A stretch of DNA of 64,000 nucleotides from the NCBI RefSeq assembly GCF_014066305.1, contig NW_023501053.1, positions 204,501 through 268,500 on the forward strand, read 5' to 3'. Position numbers and translations under genes: made by a program. Shown here piece after piece: positions 23,093 through 35,485 of the stretch. Below the pieces are notes generated by a model. That model was not told where the DNA came from. It saw only the letters and a program-made list of their open reading frames with translations, and ran no database searches. The DNA is from Letharia columbiana. Taxonomy: Eukaryota > Ascomycota > Lecanoromycetes > Lecanorales > Parmeliaceae. The first letter of the stretch is position 1; each line of letters begins with the position of its first letter.

Positions 23093-24022
23093 TTATTGTT
23101 TCTTGTCTTTGGAATAGAAGAAATTGGCACCTAGATGTCATTAACGTGACGTCTTGGACCAAATCAAATAACCCTCTGCTTACCAACAGCCACCAAATTG
23201 TTCTCATCTGCCCACTCTCTGACTCCTGCGCCGACCTTCCCGTAACCCCAATGCGGCCTATCCTTTGGTTTTGTGAGCTCTCCTTGTATGTCTTTCTCCG
23301 TTGCCGGCGCTAGCAAAATAAAGACATAGCGGTGATACCCCGTCTCCGGCGGTGGTGTCGGTGGTAAATAAGGCATGATCTCTTGAACGCTAATATCCTC
23401 CGGTTCTTCCGTGTAAAAGAACGACGAAAGCCAGTCGAGAGCCCTGTCAGAGTTGGGAGACTGAAACGGCAAGGTCAAATTTGTGACAATCCAATGGCAC
23501 ATCTGCGCCATTACGGGCTCCGCCCGGGATGTCGCATCAGGGTCAGATAAGACGAGAGTATACGTGGTATTGCTTCTGAGAGTGCGAGTTGGGGCCATGG
23601 CCGAAGCGTCGATGTTGAAGACTGGTGGGAAAGTGACTTTCTTTGGCTTGATTTTGTTTCCCAGATCTACAGTCTTGTGTCTTGATGCGTAGGAGAGCGT
23701 GACGTAGACTGATGGTTGGAAATCATCGAGGACTGTAAGAATGTAGTATCAGCATAGATAAGCACTGTCCGTTGCCTAGAGACACAACAAGGAAAGTGGA
23801 TGTAGATAATCACTGCTGAAGGGGTAAAGTCACAGCTGTAGACGCATTGGGGATATAGTTACTATCGGGGATGATTGCAGCCTTTACGAGAGCTTCGTGT
23901 ACACTCTCGCTTGCTGTAGCAGGCCGGTCATTGAAGGCATTTTGGAGGGGAGTCCAAGCTCCACACAATTTCGTGAAGACTATCCAAACAAAGAGGGCGA
24001 AAGGGAAGGTCACGCAACGCAT
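23093..24022 (-). CDS. Secreted phosphatidylethanolamine-binding (PEBP) family protein
   Basis: Three exons, 24022..23863, 23732..23184 and 23130..23093, give about 248 aa. The first 22 or so residues form a hydrophobic signal peptide (FPFALFVWIVFTKLCGA), so the protein is probably secreted or vacuolar. PEBP motifs follow: LVLSDPDATSR, CHWIVTNL and GYHRYVFILL. The end (GANFFYSKDKKQ) comes from the last small exon and fits the family. Relatives include yeast Tfs1, an inhibitor of carboxypeptidase Y and of Ras signalling; the partner here is unknown. Intron 1 is 130 nt and joins IIPD|ILDDFQPSVYVTLSY. Intron 2 is 53 nt. Confidence 0.86.
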
Positions 24023-24654
24023 GATTCGAGTACTTGCGGTGATGTTGGAGAGGAAGAATTGATATAAAAATGTACTTAGCTACTTTATCAAAGTATTGAC
24101 AACGGCGATGACGAAAGTGGGGAAGGAACCCCGGAACCCTGGAACCCCACGCTAGAATTTTGTTGTCCATGCTTCGAGCCGCGCGCCGCCAATGATCCCT
24201 GTCTAGGCTGTCTTCACACCTCAGCAACCAGCAAGACTTAGGTTGTCATCAATTATAACGGCTTACTTGACAGTAGTCTTGTAAGCATTCAAATGAATGA
24301 GGTCGATGTACCTACCTTTTACATCCTTTGACTTGGCTGCAAGTGAACGGACCCTAAGTCATCGGGCTGTACAGGCACAAAGCGAACAAGGCGGAGGTGC
24401 CACGCACGTGCGACAGAGCCGCCCGATCAACATCACATCAACACTGGACACACTCCGGAAATTAGGACACGACGGCAAAGATTCGAACATGTCAAGATCG
24501 AGTAGAAAGTGCTTAACAGGTGCTTCGACGTCTTCCCGTCTTCCCGTCTTGGTCTCTGGCATACGCACACTCTCGAAGCACATCGCATACACACCCATTC
24601 TTTCCCTTTCGACTGCATGAAGAAAAATTGTAGATTAGAGCTCTTGAATTCAAG
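24023..24654. other. Divergent intergenic region, PEBP / DUF2235
   Basis: This 632-bp stretch lies between divergent start codons. A TATAAAA-like sequence lies about 40 bp before the PEBP start codon, in plus-strand orientation. I see no gene; several overlapping short frames show no domain. Confidence 0.4.
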
Positions 24655-26485
24655 ATGAAAAGGATTGTGGTCTGCTGCGATGGTAAGGATATGTTTGGAC
24701 TTCCCATCTTGATGCCGATACCCCTGGCTTGGCATGTTACTGTATCCGTGCTCATGCATAACCCTTAGGCACTTGGCTGGACGCCAGCATGGGTCTCTCC
24801 AAAGGGAAGCTCCCGATCCCAAGCAACGTCACTCGGATCTCGGAAGCGATCAAGCCTGTGAGCTCAAGAGGCGTTCAACAGGTCGTCTTTTACCAGGCCG
24901 GGATAGGATCAACGGGAAATATCCTCAACCGAGTCATCGGAGGGTAATCACTTCTGGTATATTTCACGGTCGAAGATTCGACTAATTGCGGTGCGACGCT
25001 AGGGCTACAGCAGAAGGCTTGTCTACTAACATACGTGACGCTTATGCGTGAGTCTTTCCCGACGCATCTCTTCCTCTGCAATCTGAGTTGCGAGACTTGT
25101 CGCAGGACGAAGACACCCCCGGGGCCTGTTTCACAGCTCACGTATGATCCTAACAGAGACATGCTGACTCCAAGGACTTGAAGATTCATCTGCAATAATT
25201 ATTCTATGGACGACGAGATTTTTCTATTTGGCTTCTCACGTGGAGCCTTCACTGCTCGGAGCATAGCGGGTCTCATAGGTGGCGTTGGGCTTCTGACGAA
25301 GGCTGGCTTACCAAGTCTCGCGGAAGTTTTCAAAGACTTTGAAAACCGCGAGAACCCAAATTACCAACCAGCAAACCCGGACAGCCCCTTCCCAAACAAA
25401 CCAAGTGTTTCGGATCCGAGATACGAGGAAGAACTTGAGAAGCGGGATCTTACCAGGCTTGATATCGAGATAAAGGTGGTCGGAGTGTTTGATACGGTGG
25501 GCTCGTTAGGTATACCACGCATCCCATGGCTTGAAAGACTGCATTTGCAGACCAGATCTACGAAAGAGTATCTCTTCTACGATACGAATTTGAACAACCG
25601 CATTCAGAACGCTTTTCAAGCGCTGGCGCTGGATGAACATCGTGCCTCCTTCTCTGTAAGATTCTCAGTATTCAATCAAGGAGCCTGTGAATAACGCAAT
25701 GGTTTTACAGCCAAGTGTGTGGGCGAAGCCACGCAACAATGCAACCAATCTGAGACAGGTATGTGTTATCGCCGCCAGGATCCAAGTTCACCAAAATGAC
25801 ACCGGTATTTCAGATTTGGTTCCCTGGCGTACATCAGAACATTGGTGGCGGATATCCTGATCAAGGCGAATCCAATATCACGTTGGCCTGGATGATGGCA
25901 CAGGTTGAGCCTTTCCTCGAGTTCGACGAAGACTATATCCTGGATCAGTATGACCAGACGGAGGCGTATTATAAAAATTCTGGGCAGAAAAAAAGGCCAT
26001 GGAGTTTCGGCAAGATTTACAAGTCCATGACCGGGGTGTACGTTCTTGGTGGGCGAGAGACTCGCACGCCTGTAGGTCTCCCCAATCAAATGATGTGGGT
26101 TCGCGGAGTGATGCTGACAGAAAAGGGCTTATATTGCCAAGTGGACCAGGACACTGGCAAGTCGACTGGTAAATCGCTCCGGGACACGCATGAGTATGTG
26201 CATCCCTCAGCTCGCTCACGAATTGTGCTTCGAGGACCAGGAGTAGAAGATAAAGGGAAATACGACTGCGACGCCTTGAACCCTTACAAGCTGAAATATA
26301 TGGATGAGACAGCCGACAAACGACCGACCGCTTTTTGGGAACTACGCTCTCGTCGTAAAGGGTCCGGTCCGAAGAAGGAGTTACCAGAGAGTCCGCTATG
26401 GACATTTGAAAAGGAACTCTTGAGGGAAAGTCCCCGAGTGTACGACTTCATCTACGGAAAGCCTCAAGATTTGCAACAACGATAG
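24655..26485 (+). CDS. DUF2235 alpha/beta-hydrolase-like protein
   Basis: Six exons, 24655..24682, 24769..24943, 25003..25047, 25184..25655, 25711..25758 and 25814..26485, give about 479 aa. The protein begins MKRIVVCCDGTW, the DUF2235 signature, with the CDGTW motif split by the first intron. The nucleophile elbow GFSRGAFTARSIAGL follows near residue 95, then FDTVGSLGIP and WFPGVHQNIGGGY, all expected in this family. Bacterial members include type VI secretion phospholipases; fungal members are mostly uncharacterised, so a lipase activity is only inferred. Exons 1 and 3 are 28 and 45 nt. Intron 3 is longer (136 nt). An unrelated 111-codon frame at 26496..26828 is not included. Confidence 0.87.
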
Positions 26486-27461
26486 TATTGGCCGATTGGG
26501 TAAATTTTCCGGGAGGCAGTTTGAGCCCTTCCAGAACATATTTCTTGGCTCGAACCATAATAGTATGGAAATCTTTGCGAGGGAAAAGAGCTCCAAGAAG
26601 CGATGCAATTGTGTGCAGACAGGTTGCGACCTCTACACTGACTTGAGCCTTGCAATCCGTGTGCCATTGGACCCCAAATATTCCTCGTTTACCTCTGTAT
26701 ACCGGCTTGGAGCAGATGTTCTAGTGCTTTCGCGGACAAAGAGCCCCAACTGTGGTGTTGCTTTCGGCCTACTCAAAACGCCGGGCAGACTTTCGTACGG
26801 CGCGTTGTCCAAATATCAGGAGGACTAGTCATGAAACCCTGGGGCTCAAAGATCTGAAAGCTTGAAAGCTTTATGATTTTGATCTCTCCTTGTAGTCTGG
26901 GAGAAGTACCCCACAAACAAGAGGACTTAGAAGTAGCGAGCCAAGAATAACATTATACACGTCTCTTGGTCATATTGTGTTGTAGAGATCACTTGACGTG
27001 TGTTTTTCCATGATGGAGAGGCTTTGCGAAGCTGCAAAGCTATAAAAAGTAAGACAGTGCACGATATATTTCCTGATTGATTGAAAGTCAAGGAGGGTTT
27101 CGAAAGATTATTACTTCTGGAGAGATGTGATGGTTCAGTGGTCGGAATGGAATTGACCTAAGTGACCATGTTTGCGCACACTGTGCGTAATCCCCAGACC
27201 TTGGCCCAGTAAACAACGAAGAAAAGCTTGCAATTCTTGGCCTTTGGGAAACACTTTTCTCCAACGGCCATACGGCTCTAACTTCAGCCTCGCATTCGAA
27301 ACTGGGAGACGTCTATGTCACGTAGCATACAACCTTGCTGACCTAGTGCCTCCTTCAACGCCATTCCAAGGCTTCAAGCTCGTGACTGCCAGGCGTGACG
27401 CGGTTCTCAATATCTTTAAACAAACTCCCCGAGTGCCGTACGGTCGACAAGGACACGCAGA
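26486..27461. other. Intergenic, DUF2235 to DNM1
   Basis: About 980 bp holding the DUF2235 3' end and the DNM1 promoter. The frames 26496..26828 and 27172..27612 (+) have no domain; the second overlaps the true DNM1 start in another frame. Confidence 0.4.
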
Positions 27462-30179
27462 ATGGCATCTCTCGGGGAGGATTTACTTGGTGTCGTCAAC
27501 AAATTACAGGATCTGGTCTTCAATACCATTGGCAATGACTCCCTGGACCTGCCGCAGATTGTACCTATGCCCCACTATGCTCACACGCGCATTGCTCTTA
27601 GGCTACGGCTGACCTGTCTCTAGGTAGTAGTAGGCTCACAATCCTCCGGAAAATCTTCTGTGCTAGAAAACATCGTTGGTGTATGTTGATGCTTGCACAT
27701 CCTCGATAGACTCTTACTGACTATCGACAGCGCGACTTCTTACCACGTGGGAGTGGCATTGTAACAAGGAGACCGCTGATCTTACAGCTCATCAACGTCC
27801 CCAGCGAGCGAGACGATAAACCGGACAGCGATGAGGTCCATGTTCCTCATACGGCAGCCAGCGTGGCAGGGCAAGGAGAATGGGCCGAGTTCCACCACAT
27901 GCCGGGCCAAAAATTCCGGGACTTTGGAGAGGTGAAAAGAGAAATAGAGAACGAGACAGCTAGGATAGCAGGGAGCAACAAAGGCATCAATAGGCAGCCA
28001 ATAAACCTGAAAATCTACTCGCCTCATGTCCTAAGCCTGACCTTGGTCGATCTGCCTGGTTTGACAAAAGTACCCATTGGAGACCAACCCTCGGATATAG
28101 AAAAGCAGACAAGGAATCTGATATCAGAGTATATCGCTAAACCAAACAGTATCATACTCGCGGTATCTCCGGCGAATGTCGATATTGTCAACTCAGAAGC
28201 ACTCAAGTTGGCCCGTCATGTGGATCCGATGGGTCGACGAACAATCGGCGTGCTCACCAAGATAGATCTTATGGATCACGGCACGAACGCTCTGGACATA
28301 TTATCTGGCCGTGTCTATCCGCTAAAGCTTGGGTTCATTGGGGTGGTTAATAGGTCACAGCACGACATACAGGGCAATAAATCCTTGGCAGATGCGTTGA
28401 AGGATGAAGCGGACTTCTTCAGGCACAATCCTGCTTATCGCAATATGGCAAACCGCTGTGGGACTCAGTTTCTTGCAAAGAGTCTCAATAATACCTTAAT
28501 GGCTCATATCCGAGACCGGTTACCAGATATTAAGGCAAGATTAAATACATTGATGGGCCAAACACAACAAGAGCTCGCCAGCTATGGCAACATGCAGTTC
28601 AGTGGAAAGGAGCACCGGGGTTCTCTAATACTACAACTGATGACACGCTTTGCCTCGTCTTTCATTTCATCGATAGACGGAACATCGATGGAGATCTCCA
28701 CTAAAGAACTCTGTGGAGGCGCAAGGATCTACTACATTTTCAACTCTGTCTTTGGTAACTCTTTGGAAACGATCGATCCTACAACCAATCTCTCTGTTCT
28801 CGATATACGAACAGCAATCCGGAACTCCACCGGCCCTCGACCCAGCCTCTTCGTCCCCGAGCTCGCCTTCGATCTCCTGGTCAAGCCACAGATCAAGATG
28901 CTAGAAATACCTAGCCAACGCTGCGTCGAGTTAGTGTATGAGGAGCTTATCAAGATATGTCACACCTGTGGTTCCACTGAGCTCTCAAGATTTCCACGAC
29001 TACAAGCGAAACTCATTGAAGTTGTATCAGACCTCCTCCGTGAAAGACTAGGTCCAGCATCCAGCTACGTGGAATCTCTCATCTCCATCCAGCGCGCCTA
29101 CATCAATACCAACCATCCCAATTTCCTTGGCGCAGCAGCAGCAATGTCGTCTGTGATCCAGAACAAGCAGGAGAAAGAGAAGAAGGCGGTCGCGGCTGAG
29201 GAGAGAAGGAAGCGGGAAAAGAGACGAATGAAAGAGTTAGCAGGCGGCATGAACGGCACGGAAACCCCCGAGGACGAGGAAGAAGCCGCAGACGATCTGA
29301 AGAGTATACATACACTCCCGCATCGAGGTCACACTGTCAAAAGCAGCCGAAGTATGTCTCCTGCTGTTGGCCGAAATGGTGAGAATGGCCACAACAACAT
29401 TGCTGCAACGATGAACGGACGATCAAGCTCGCCACCAAGGTTTATCGGCGCAGCAGCAGGAAATACACGAGACTCGTTCCTCAACTACTTCTTTGGCAAG
29501 GAAGGCGGACTGCCTTCAGCTGGTGGGATTAATGCAGTAGGCGGTACAGCCGCAGCCGCAGCAGCTGGGAACCGCCACGTGAGCCACAACGAACCCAGTT
29601 TCAGCCAGAGTATCCGAAGGGGTGAGAACAAGCATGTAGAGCGAGCATCATCTATACAACCAGCGTACAGTCAGGACGATTACGAGGTTGCAAGGTCAAG
29701 TCAGGGCTACAATGACTACGATTCTCAATTTGTACGTCCCCATCCCCCTTCCAAAGTAACGTATGCGTAAGTAGTTAGATTTCGACTCTAACAAGAAGTC
29801 TTAGCCCTCCCAAGGCGATCCCGAACTCACCGAGCGGGAAGCCCTGGAAACAGAACTCATCCGCGCGCTCATCTCTTCTTACTTCAACATCGTCCGCGAA
29901 ACCATCGCTGACCAAGTTCCAAAAGCGGTCATGCACCTGCTTGTTAACCACAGCAAAGATGTTGTGCAAAACAGGTTGGTGAGTGAACTTTACAAAGAAG
30001 ACCTCTTCGGGGATCTGCTGTATGAGGACGACGGGATCAAAGCTGAGAGGGAGAAGTGTGAGAAGTTGCTTGGTATGTTCCTCAAAGCCGGAGGTTGTTG
30101 AAAAGGCCATTTGCTTACAGGTTCCCGCAATCTAGGCACCTACCGGGAAGCTGCCAAGATCGTTGGAGAGGTGCTGTAG
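27462..30179 (+). CDS. DNM1: Dynamin-related GTPase, mitochondrial and peroxisomal fission
   Basis: Five exons, 27462..27560, 27624..27680, 27731..29731, 29805..30072 and 30136..30179, give about 822 aa. Dnm1 assembles on the outer membrane of mitochondria and peroxisomes and pinches them. The P-loop VVVGSQSSGKSSV comes from exon 2, with DLPGLTKVPIGDQP and TKIDLMD in exon 3. GEWAEFHHMPGQKF and KREIENETARIAG favour Dnm1 over the vacuolar sorting dynamin Vps1. A long Ala/Ser/Lys-rich insert covers about residues 530-719, the variable B region that binds adaptors. The GTPase effector domain is in exon 4. The last intron has two in-frame acceptors, after 30120 and 30135; the downstream one is shown. 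Confidence 0.93.
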
Positions 30180-30727
30180 GGAAGACCTAATCAATGTATT
30201 TCTAGTACGGAAACATCCTCTTACAGAGGGTGATATAGGCGTTGGTCTCCGTTTACTCTCGCAGTGGCGGCTTGCATTCCTGAGGTTGTCGATTGCTGTT
30301 CCTACGTTCGATAGCCCGATGCGATTTATTCTTAGCAAGTCGCCTTCACAATAGATCTGTACATGTCACATCTGTGGGGATTCTTCATTGAGCTGCTTTC
30401 GTACCTGAGACTGACCTAATCTTGGCTGGCACTTATATCCACAATCATGGTAGATTTCACGCCCAGTAATCATGCAGCTCTCCGGTTTGTCATGCTGTCC
30501 AGAAAATCTTTGTCAAATTGGATGAGCTCGGATGAAATTGAAGTTCATAGAAGAGAAAGCTTCATCCACCTTTTTGCTTGCCGTGTTGCAGACGTTGCAG
30601 ACACTGCTTTGTATACGATGGCACACGTCGTGCGCCGCCTCCGACCATGGGTATCTCGATATCGCTCACGCTTATGCGCCGAATGAATGCCGTTTGAATG
30701 CCGCTCAATCGTTTGTTTGCCACATCG
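30180..30727. other. Intergenic, convergent 3' ends
   Basis: This 548-bp stretch lies between DNM1 (+) and the nucleotide-sugar transporter (-). It holds 3' UTRs; no other feature is recognised. Confidence 0.45.
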
Positions 30728-32323
30728 CTACGGCATCTTTCCCTTCCTTTTATCCTTCTTTCCGATCCTCTGGCCCTCCCACGCCCAGATGCTTGTGCTC
30801 CCAAACACAATGACTGCGCCTAAAAGAACCCCCTCTGGTAGCTTGTTTCCGAATAGCCAGAGACTTACGCACAGACTGACTAGCTTCCTGACGTTGAGTG
30901 CGATGGAGACTCCAAGCGCGGATGTTCTGGCGCTCAGGGCGTTCACACCTCTGATGCAAGCAAATTGCGTCCCAGCGTTCAGAGCGAGGTTGAAGACGTG
31001 TTTTGGAAATGCGACCCCGAGAACAGAAGGCGTAAGCGCCATCGGTGGAAGTTGAAGGTCGCCAGAGTCGAATGTCGAATTAGACTTTATGTACAGGGAC
31101 CGGTACAAAGAAGGCGAAAGCTGAATGGGTTCGGAGTAGACAAGTTTCTTCAATTGTTCGAGAAGCGAGGGAAAGAAAGGGTAAAACATCGGTATTGAAA
31201 GGAAGTGCTGGTAGAAGAGGTTTTCATGCCAATGTCTGCCGTATCTGGAGTATGTGATCTCAGTGTAAATTCCCATAATCGCGGAGAGTAGTTGAGCGAC
31301 AGCGAGGATCACGAGGCCTGTGATGAATTCGGAATCTATGTTGGTGCTGGAAGTGGACTTCGTTTTGCCCTGCATGTTATTGATCAGTCTCCTGCCATCA
31401 AAAGCGTTGTGACCGAAAAAAAGTTAATGCATGCCTTGGCTTGAGCGTCCGCCATGGCTGCCACTCCGATGCCGGCTGTGAGCATCGCTACGCTGAAGAC
31501 TGAAGTGAGTTCAGCATAAGCCACAAGCTTGCGTGCCATCACCAGCACCGACTTACTTTGCATGCTGGTGTAACGTTTCCCCCAGACGTAGCCAACGAGC
31601 ATGGTCATCACGCTTCCTCCGCTTCGTAGTATTATATGTACCGGGACGGAGATGTTGTAGCCAAAGGCAAAGTTATTGAGCATGTTCACAGCGAAAAACA
31701 TGAAGGCACTTAGAGTCAATCGAGTCAAGGGAATTTGGCGCCGCTTGAGGAAGAATGGTAGACGGCGGGCAGAGAAGTAAGTCGGCGATGTGACAAGCGC
31801 TGTTACAACGAACTGGACGAAGGTGATCAGGAGCCCTTTTATGATTGTCAGGTCATGTCGATTGGAAGCAAGGCAAGGTTCGACGTACCGCTCTCTGGTT
31901 CCCATCTAATGACCCAGCAGTCAGCGAAAGTAAGCAAGGGTAATGATAAAACCGTGCACTCACTTGATGATTGATTCCAAGGCGAACACCTGCGTCATGT
32001 TTTGGGTCAAAGCGGGCAAGACGCTGGTGGTTGTAACTTACGTTGGAGCAGCAGCCTCCGAATATAAGACCGACAATGCCAAGCCAATTGATGAAAAAAG
32101 GCAGGTATATATGTATCAATGGCGCTGAAGTGCCGAAGACCTTGGCCAGGGTCCACGAACCGCGATAATCTCTTCCCGCTTTCCTTATCCCTTGCCCTTT
32201 CCCGTGCTCAAGCGCTGGTGCAGCAGTGACCTGTCTGGCGCGGGGAGGAGTATTTGCATGGGGACTTGGTGCTGTCGAGGGCGCCTGATAAGGATCGACA
32301 TTGCCTTGGGTGGAGGAATTCAT
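30728..32323 (-). CDS. Nucleotide-sugar transporter, YEA4/SLC35B4 type
   Basis: Five exons, 32323..32042, 31989..31964, 31905..31889, 31835..31435 and 31369..30728, give about 455 aa. The family moves UDP-N-acetylglucosamine or UDP-xylose into the ER or Golgi lumen in exchange for UMP; yeast Yea4 supports chitin synthesis. About ten hydrophobic segments are visible (INWLGIVGLIFGGCCSN, FVQFVVTALVTSP, GLVILAVAQLLSAIMGIYTE, LGAVIVFGSTSIWAWEG). Family motifs include LRSGGSVMTMLVGYVWGKRY. Exons 2 and 3 are only 26 and 17 nt and encode VFALESIIK and WEPESG across the junctions. Intron 4 appears to use a GC donor (AAG|GCATGC) to give ADAQAKGKTKS; a GTCACA donor 21 nt further on is the alternative. 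Confidence 0.86.
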
Positions 32324-33582
32324 GCTTGATCTTTCTTTGCAGATCTTGTTAGCCTTTATGCGCTGTGATGGGCGTCTATTTCACAGTATCATCTATAATT
32401 GTTCATGATTGTGATGGATTGTGATGATGGTGGGTGGATCTGTGCGGTGGATGAAAAGAAGATTGAGACTTACCAAGGGAATATTTCCAGAATGTCTGAA
32501 TGTTTGAAGGACAGAAGAGCCGTATTAACAGCTAGAATGGTGAGAATGGTAATAATGGCAGTGGTCGCCGGCGTATTCTTATATAGCTATGTAAGATCGA
32601 AGAGATGATGCCCGCCAGATTTATCTACTTTAGCGCCTGCGGGAAGCCCGTCGATCTCCCGGTACCTGACGCCAATTTGCCGAGCATACGCGCGAATAGA
32701 GTAATTCACTTTAGGGCGTTGGCCGCGTTGCTGCCTACCTTAGAAATATCCGAGGTGCTCTTCCGAGTAATTGTCCCAGAATTGACAGTGTCTTACAACG
32801 GGGTCCCCATATGATATTTCTTTATTTTTTTCATTTCTCTTTTCATGTCTTTAGATCATCACCTCTATAGGGGGCCTCCAAAAATTGATCATCAGCCACA
32901 GGCTTTCGGGTTGAGAGGCTACCAGACCCGAGGTCTATGACGGTTTGATCCGCAGCACAGCACAGAGAGAGAAAGCCTCCATTGGACTTATGTACTTGAT
33001 ATCGCATCAGATTAAGCAACTAAGCGGTTTACTTCGCATTGTGGAGACGAAAACCATCTCTGGTGCTCCAGGATACCAGCATCCCGAGGACTGCTGGGTT
33101 TGCAGGTCTTGCACTTATTGCCTTCGTTGGTAGTAGATTAAGGTGAACCTTGCAAGCCAGGGTTTGTAGGTGCGGAGAGAAAGGTGCTTCCCCGACAATA
33201 CCCCATGGCTCAAAACCTAGCAGGTCGAATAGCTGGATAATGTTTTATCTACGAAGTGTCTGTTCCACCACAGTACCGCCCTTCAGTCATCGCTCTGAAT
33301 GCATCATTATCACCGTAAGGATCTTGCATGCATCGGGATGCTGCCTATCATTATGCCCGGAGAACATCAAGCCATGCCTTTATCGCCCTATGCCTCACAA
33401 AGCCGCCTTCTAATTCGGCTGGTTCACGTTGCGTCTATAGGTCCTGAGACTGTTCGTGCCTGCCCGGTCCGAGTTCAGTGGTTGATCCATAAGAAAGGAT
33501 GCATTTTGGCATTGCATGCATGCAGTGAATAACCACCGGATGTATGATTAAGAATCGCAATGATTATGGAAGCTGTAGTTGC
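32324..33582. other. Intergenic, transporter promoter / PP2A-B 3' end
   Basis: About 1.26 kb. It should include the transporter promoter and leader near 32330-32600 and the 3' UTR of the PP2A subunit gene. The open frames seen (about 60-90 codons) show no domains. I find no repeat or RNA gene. Confidence 0.4.
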
Positions 33583-35485
33583 TTACAATGCCGAGAATAC
33601 AAAAAGCTGATTTCACATCAGCAGTGTTCAGTGCGTAATGCAAACCAAGAGGGTCCTTTGCTTACATTGTTCGTAGCTGCAATGGCTATACTGTCTTCAA
33701 AAGGATGCCAGCTCATGTGCAGAATCTTCTTGTTGAAGTCAATCTGGTCTGCATCCGTCTCCTTCTTCATTCGGCCCCCTTGTCCTCCTGCTCCTGCTGC
33801 TGGGCTGCCCGCTCTGGAGTTGCCCTTCTTGTTCGATGGCCCATTGGTGGGGCTTGTAGATGAATTGATTGGTGTTGGTACGCCAATCTTTTTTTGCTTG
33901 AAAGCGGATTTGTCAGCCTGAAGCACGACCTCCGTCTCCCTCTCTGGATCAGATGGGTAGATCATGAAATTGTTGTTGTAGCTGCCCGTCATTACGTTCT
34001 TTGCGTCGCCAGAGAAAACGACCTCAAACTTGTCAAAGATGCTATCATTTTCATACGTATCACATAGGCGAGGTCGCAGGTGCTCATGAATTGGGATGGT
34101 CTTGACCGGGGTCCGCTCCATGTTGACGTCCCAGATCTTGACAGTCAGGTAGTCGCGAGACAGAATATAACGACCATCGTGTGAGAACCGTACATCAGAG
34201 ATTGATGATATTATCTCGGAAAAGAAGGAGCGCGCTGACGGGTCTTCTTCTTGCTCGAACTCTGGAATGTTTCGCATTAGCTTTCCGCTGGTTCAGCATC
34301 GCTCAGCGAACCTACGTTTGGCGTGCTGATCGCAAAGAGCATTTTCACGCATATCAGCCAACTTGATCGTGCCCTTTGAACTTGCATACATGAACCAATT
34401 GCAGCTTTGTGGGTGAAACTCGGCAGCGGTGATCACCTCGGTCAACTCCTCCATATTGGTAGGCTTGATATCGACGATGTTGAAGCTCTGGTCTTGTATA
34501 TTAAGGTTCCATAAGTTTATACGCAGATCGTCACTGCTGATAAACGTCTCCCCATCGCTGTTGACAGAGATGCTGTTGATGTGGTAGGCGTGTGCGTTTG
34601 CGTAGTTTCGACGAGGGACCGCAGCAACAACGGTATCATGGTGTGTAAGGCGAGGAAGTTTGAGAGACGAAGCATCGCGAAATGAGACATTTGGATTCGG
34701 TCGTGGTGGGCCACCACCTCCTCCTATAGCACCACCCGGAGTGAGATCATGTGAGAGATTATTTTCCGCCACCACCTTCAACGACTTCTCGAAGACTTTC
34801 CATAACTTGATTGTCTTGTCGTTTGTTGAGAGAAGGTAGTGAGAGGCATTCTGTCTTCTACACCACTTGATCTTGTTGATTTTCTCTTCTATCTCCAAGG
34901 ATTTCAAGTAATCGAACTCGGGCTCATGCGACTGGAACTCGGTATGGAACTTATATTCGCAAGTTTTCTTCTGCCAACGGTCAGCTACTCAGAACGCATC
35001 ACGAAGACGCTTGAGGGTCTCCTGCGCATAGGATGTAACGGACCGATTCGTTCCTTTCAAAGAGCACTACCCGTCCACCCTTGTCACCCGTTGCTAGATA
35101 ATTGCCCGTGTGATCGAATTCCACAGTGGAAATGATGTCCGCTGTTGTGAGACAATCATGTCAGCAAGCCTGATCCCAGTGGTGGCACAAACTTTATGTA
35201 TTTCGGACTCACCTTCGGTTATGTCCTCAACGTCACCCTTATCGCCAAAACACCTAGATTCACAATTTAGCCAGCGGTCAAGCCCCGGATCATTTGCTTT
35301 GTTGGGCAGAGTGTTCTCCAGCATAATGTGTATACTTCACGAGCATTGAGGTGTAACGCGTAGCACAGAGCCTCGAGAGACAACACCAGAGGATAATGGT
35401 TCACTTCAACACCAAGCACCAAGCGCTAGGGAACTTACTGGGTGAATTTCCATGTTGGCTGAGTGGGCTCTTCGGGAGCAACCAT
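33583..35485 (-). CDS. CDC55: Protein phosphatase 2A regulatory subunit B (B55)
   Basis: Six exons, 35485..35439, 35253..35213, 35141..35044, 34970..34316, 34261..33666 and 33606..33583, give about 486 aa. B55 is a WD40 propeller that directs PP2A to substrates in mitotic exit, septation and morphogenesis; the Aspergillus orthologue is PabA. The N-terminus [18 protein letters not shown] is assembled from exons 1 and 2. Classic B55 blocks follow: [60 protein letters not shown] and [13 protein letters not shown]. The tail LFVFSAL comes from a 24-nt last exon. An Ala/Gly/Ser-rich insert lies near residues 395-430, common in filamentous fungi. The donor of intron 3 (GTCCGT) is weak, but the frame demands it. 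Confidence 0.95.

Noticed and set aside
26496..26828. 111-codon frame after the DUF2235 gene
   Set aside because: It follows the DUF2235 stop in a different frame, has no clear splice link and no recognised domain.
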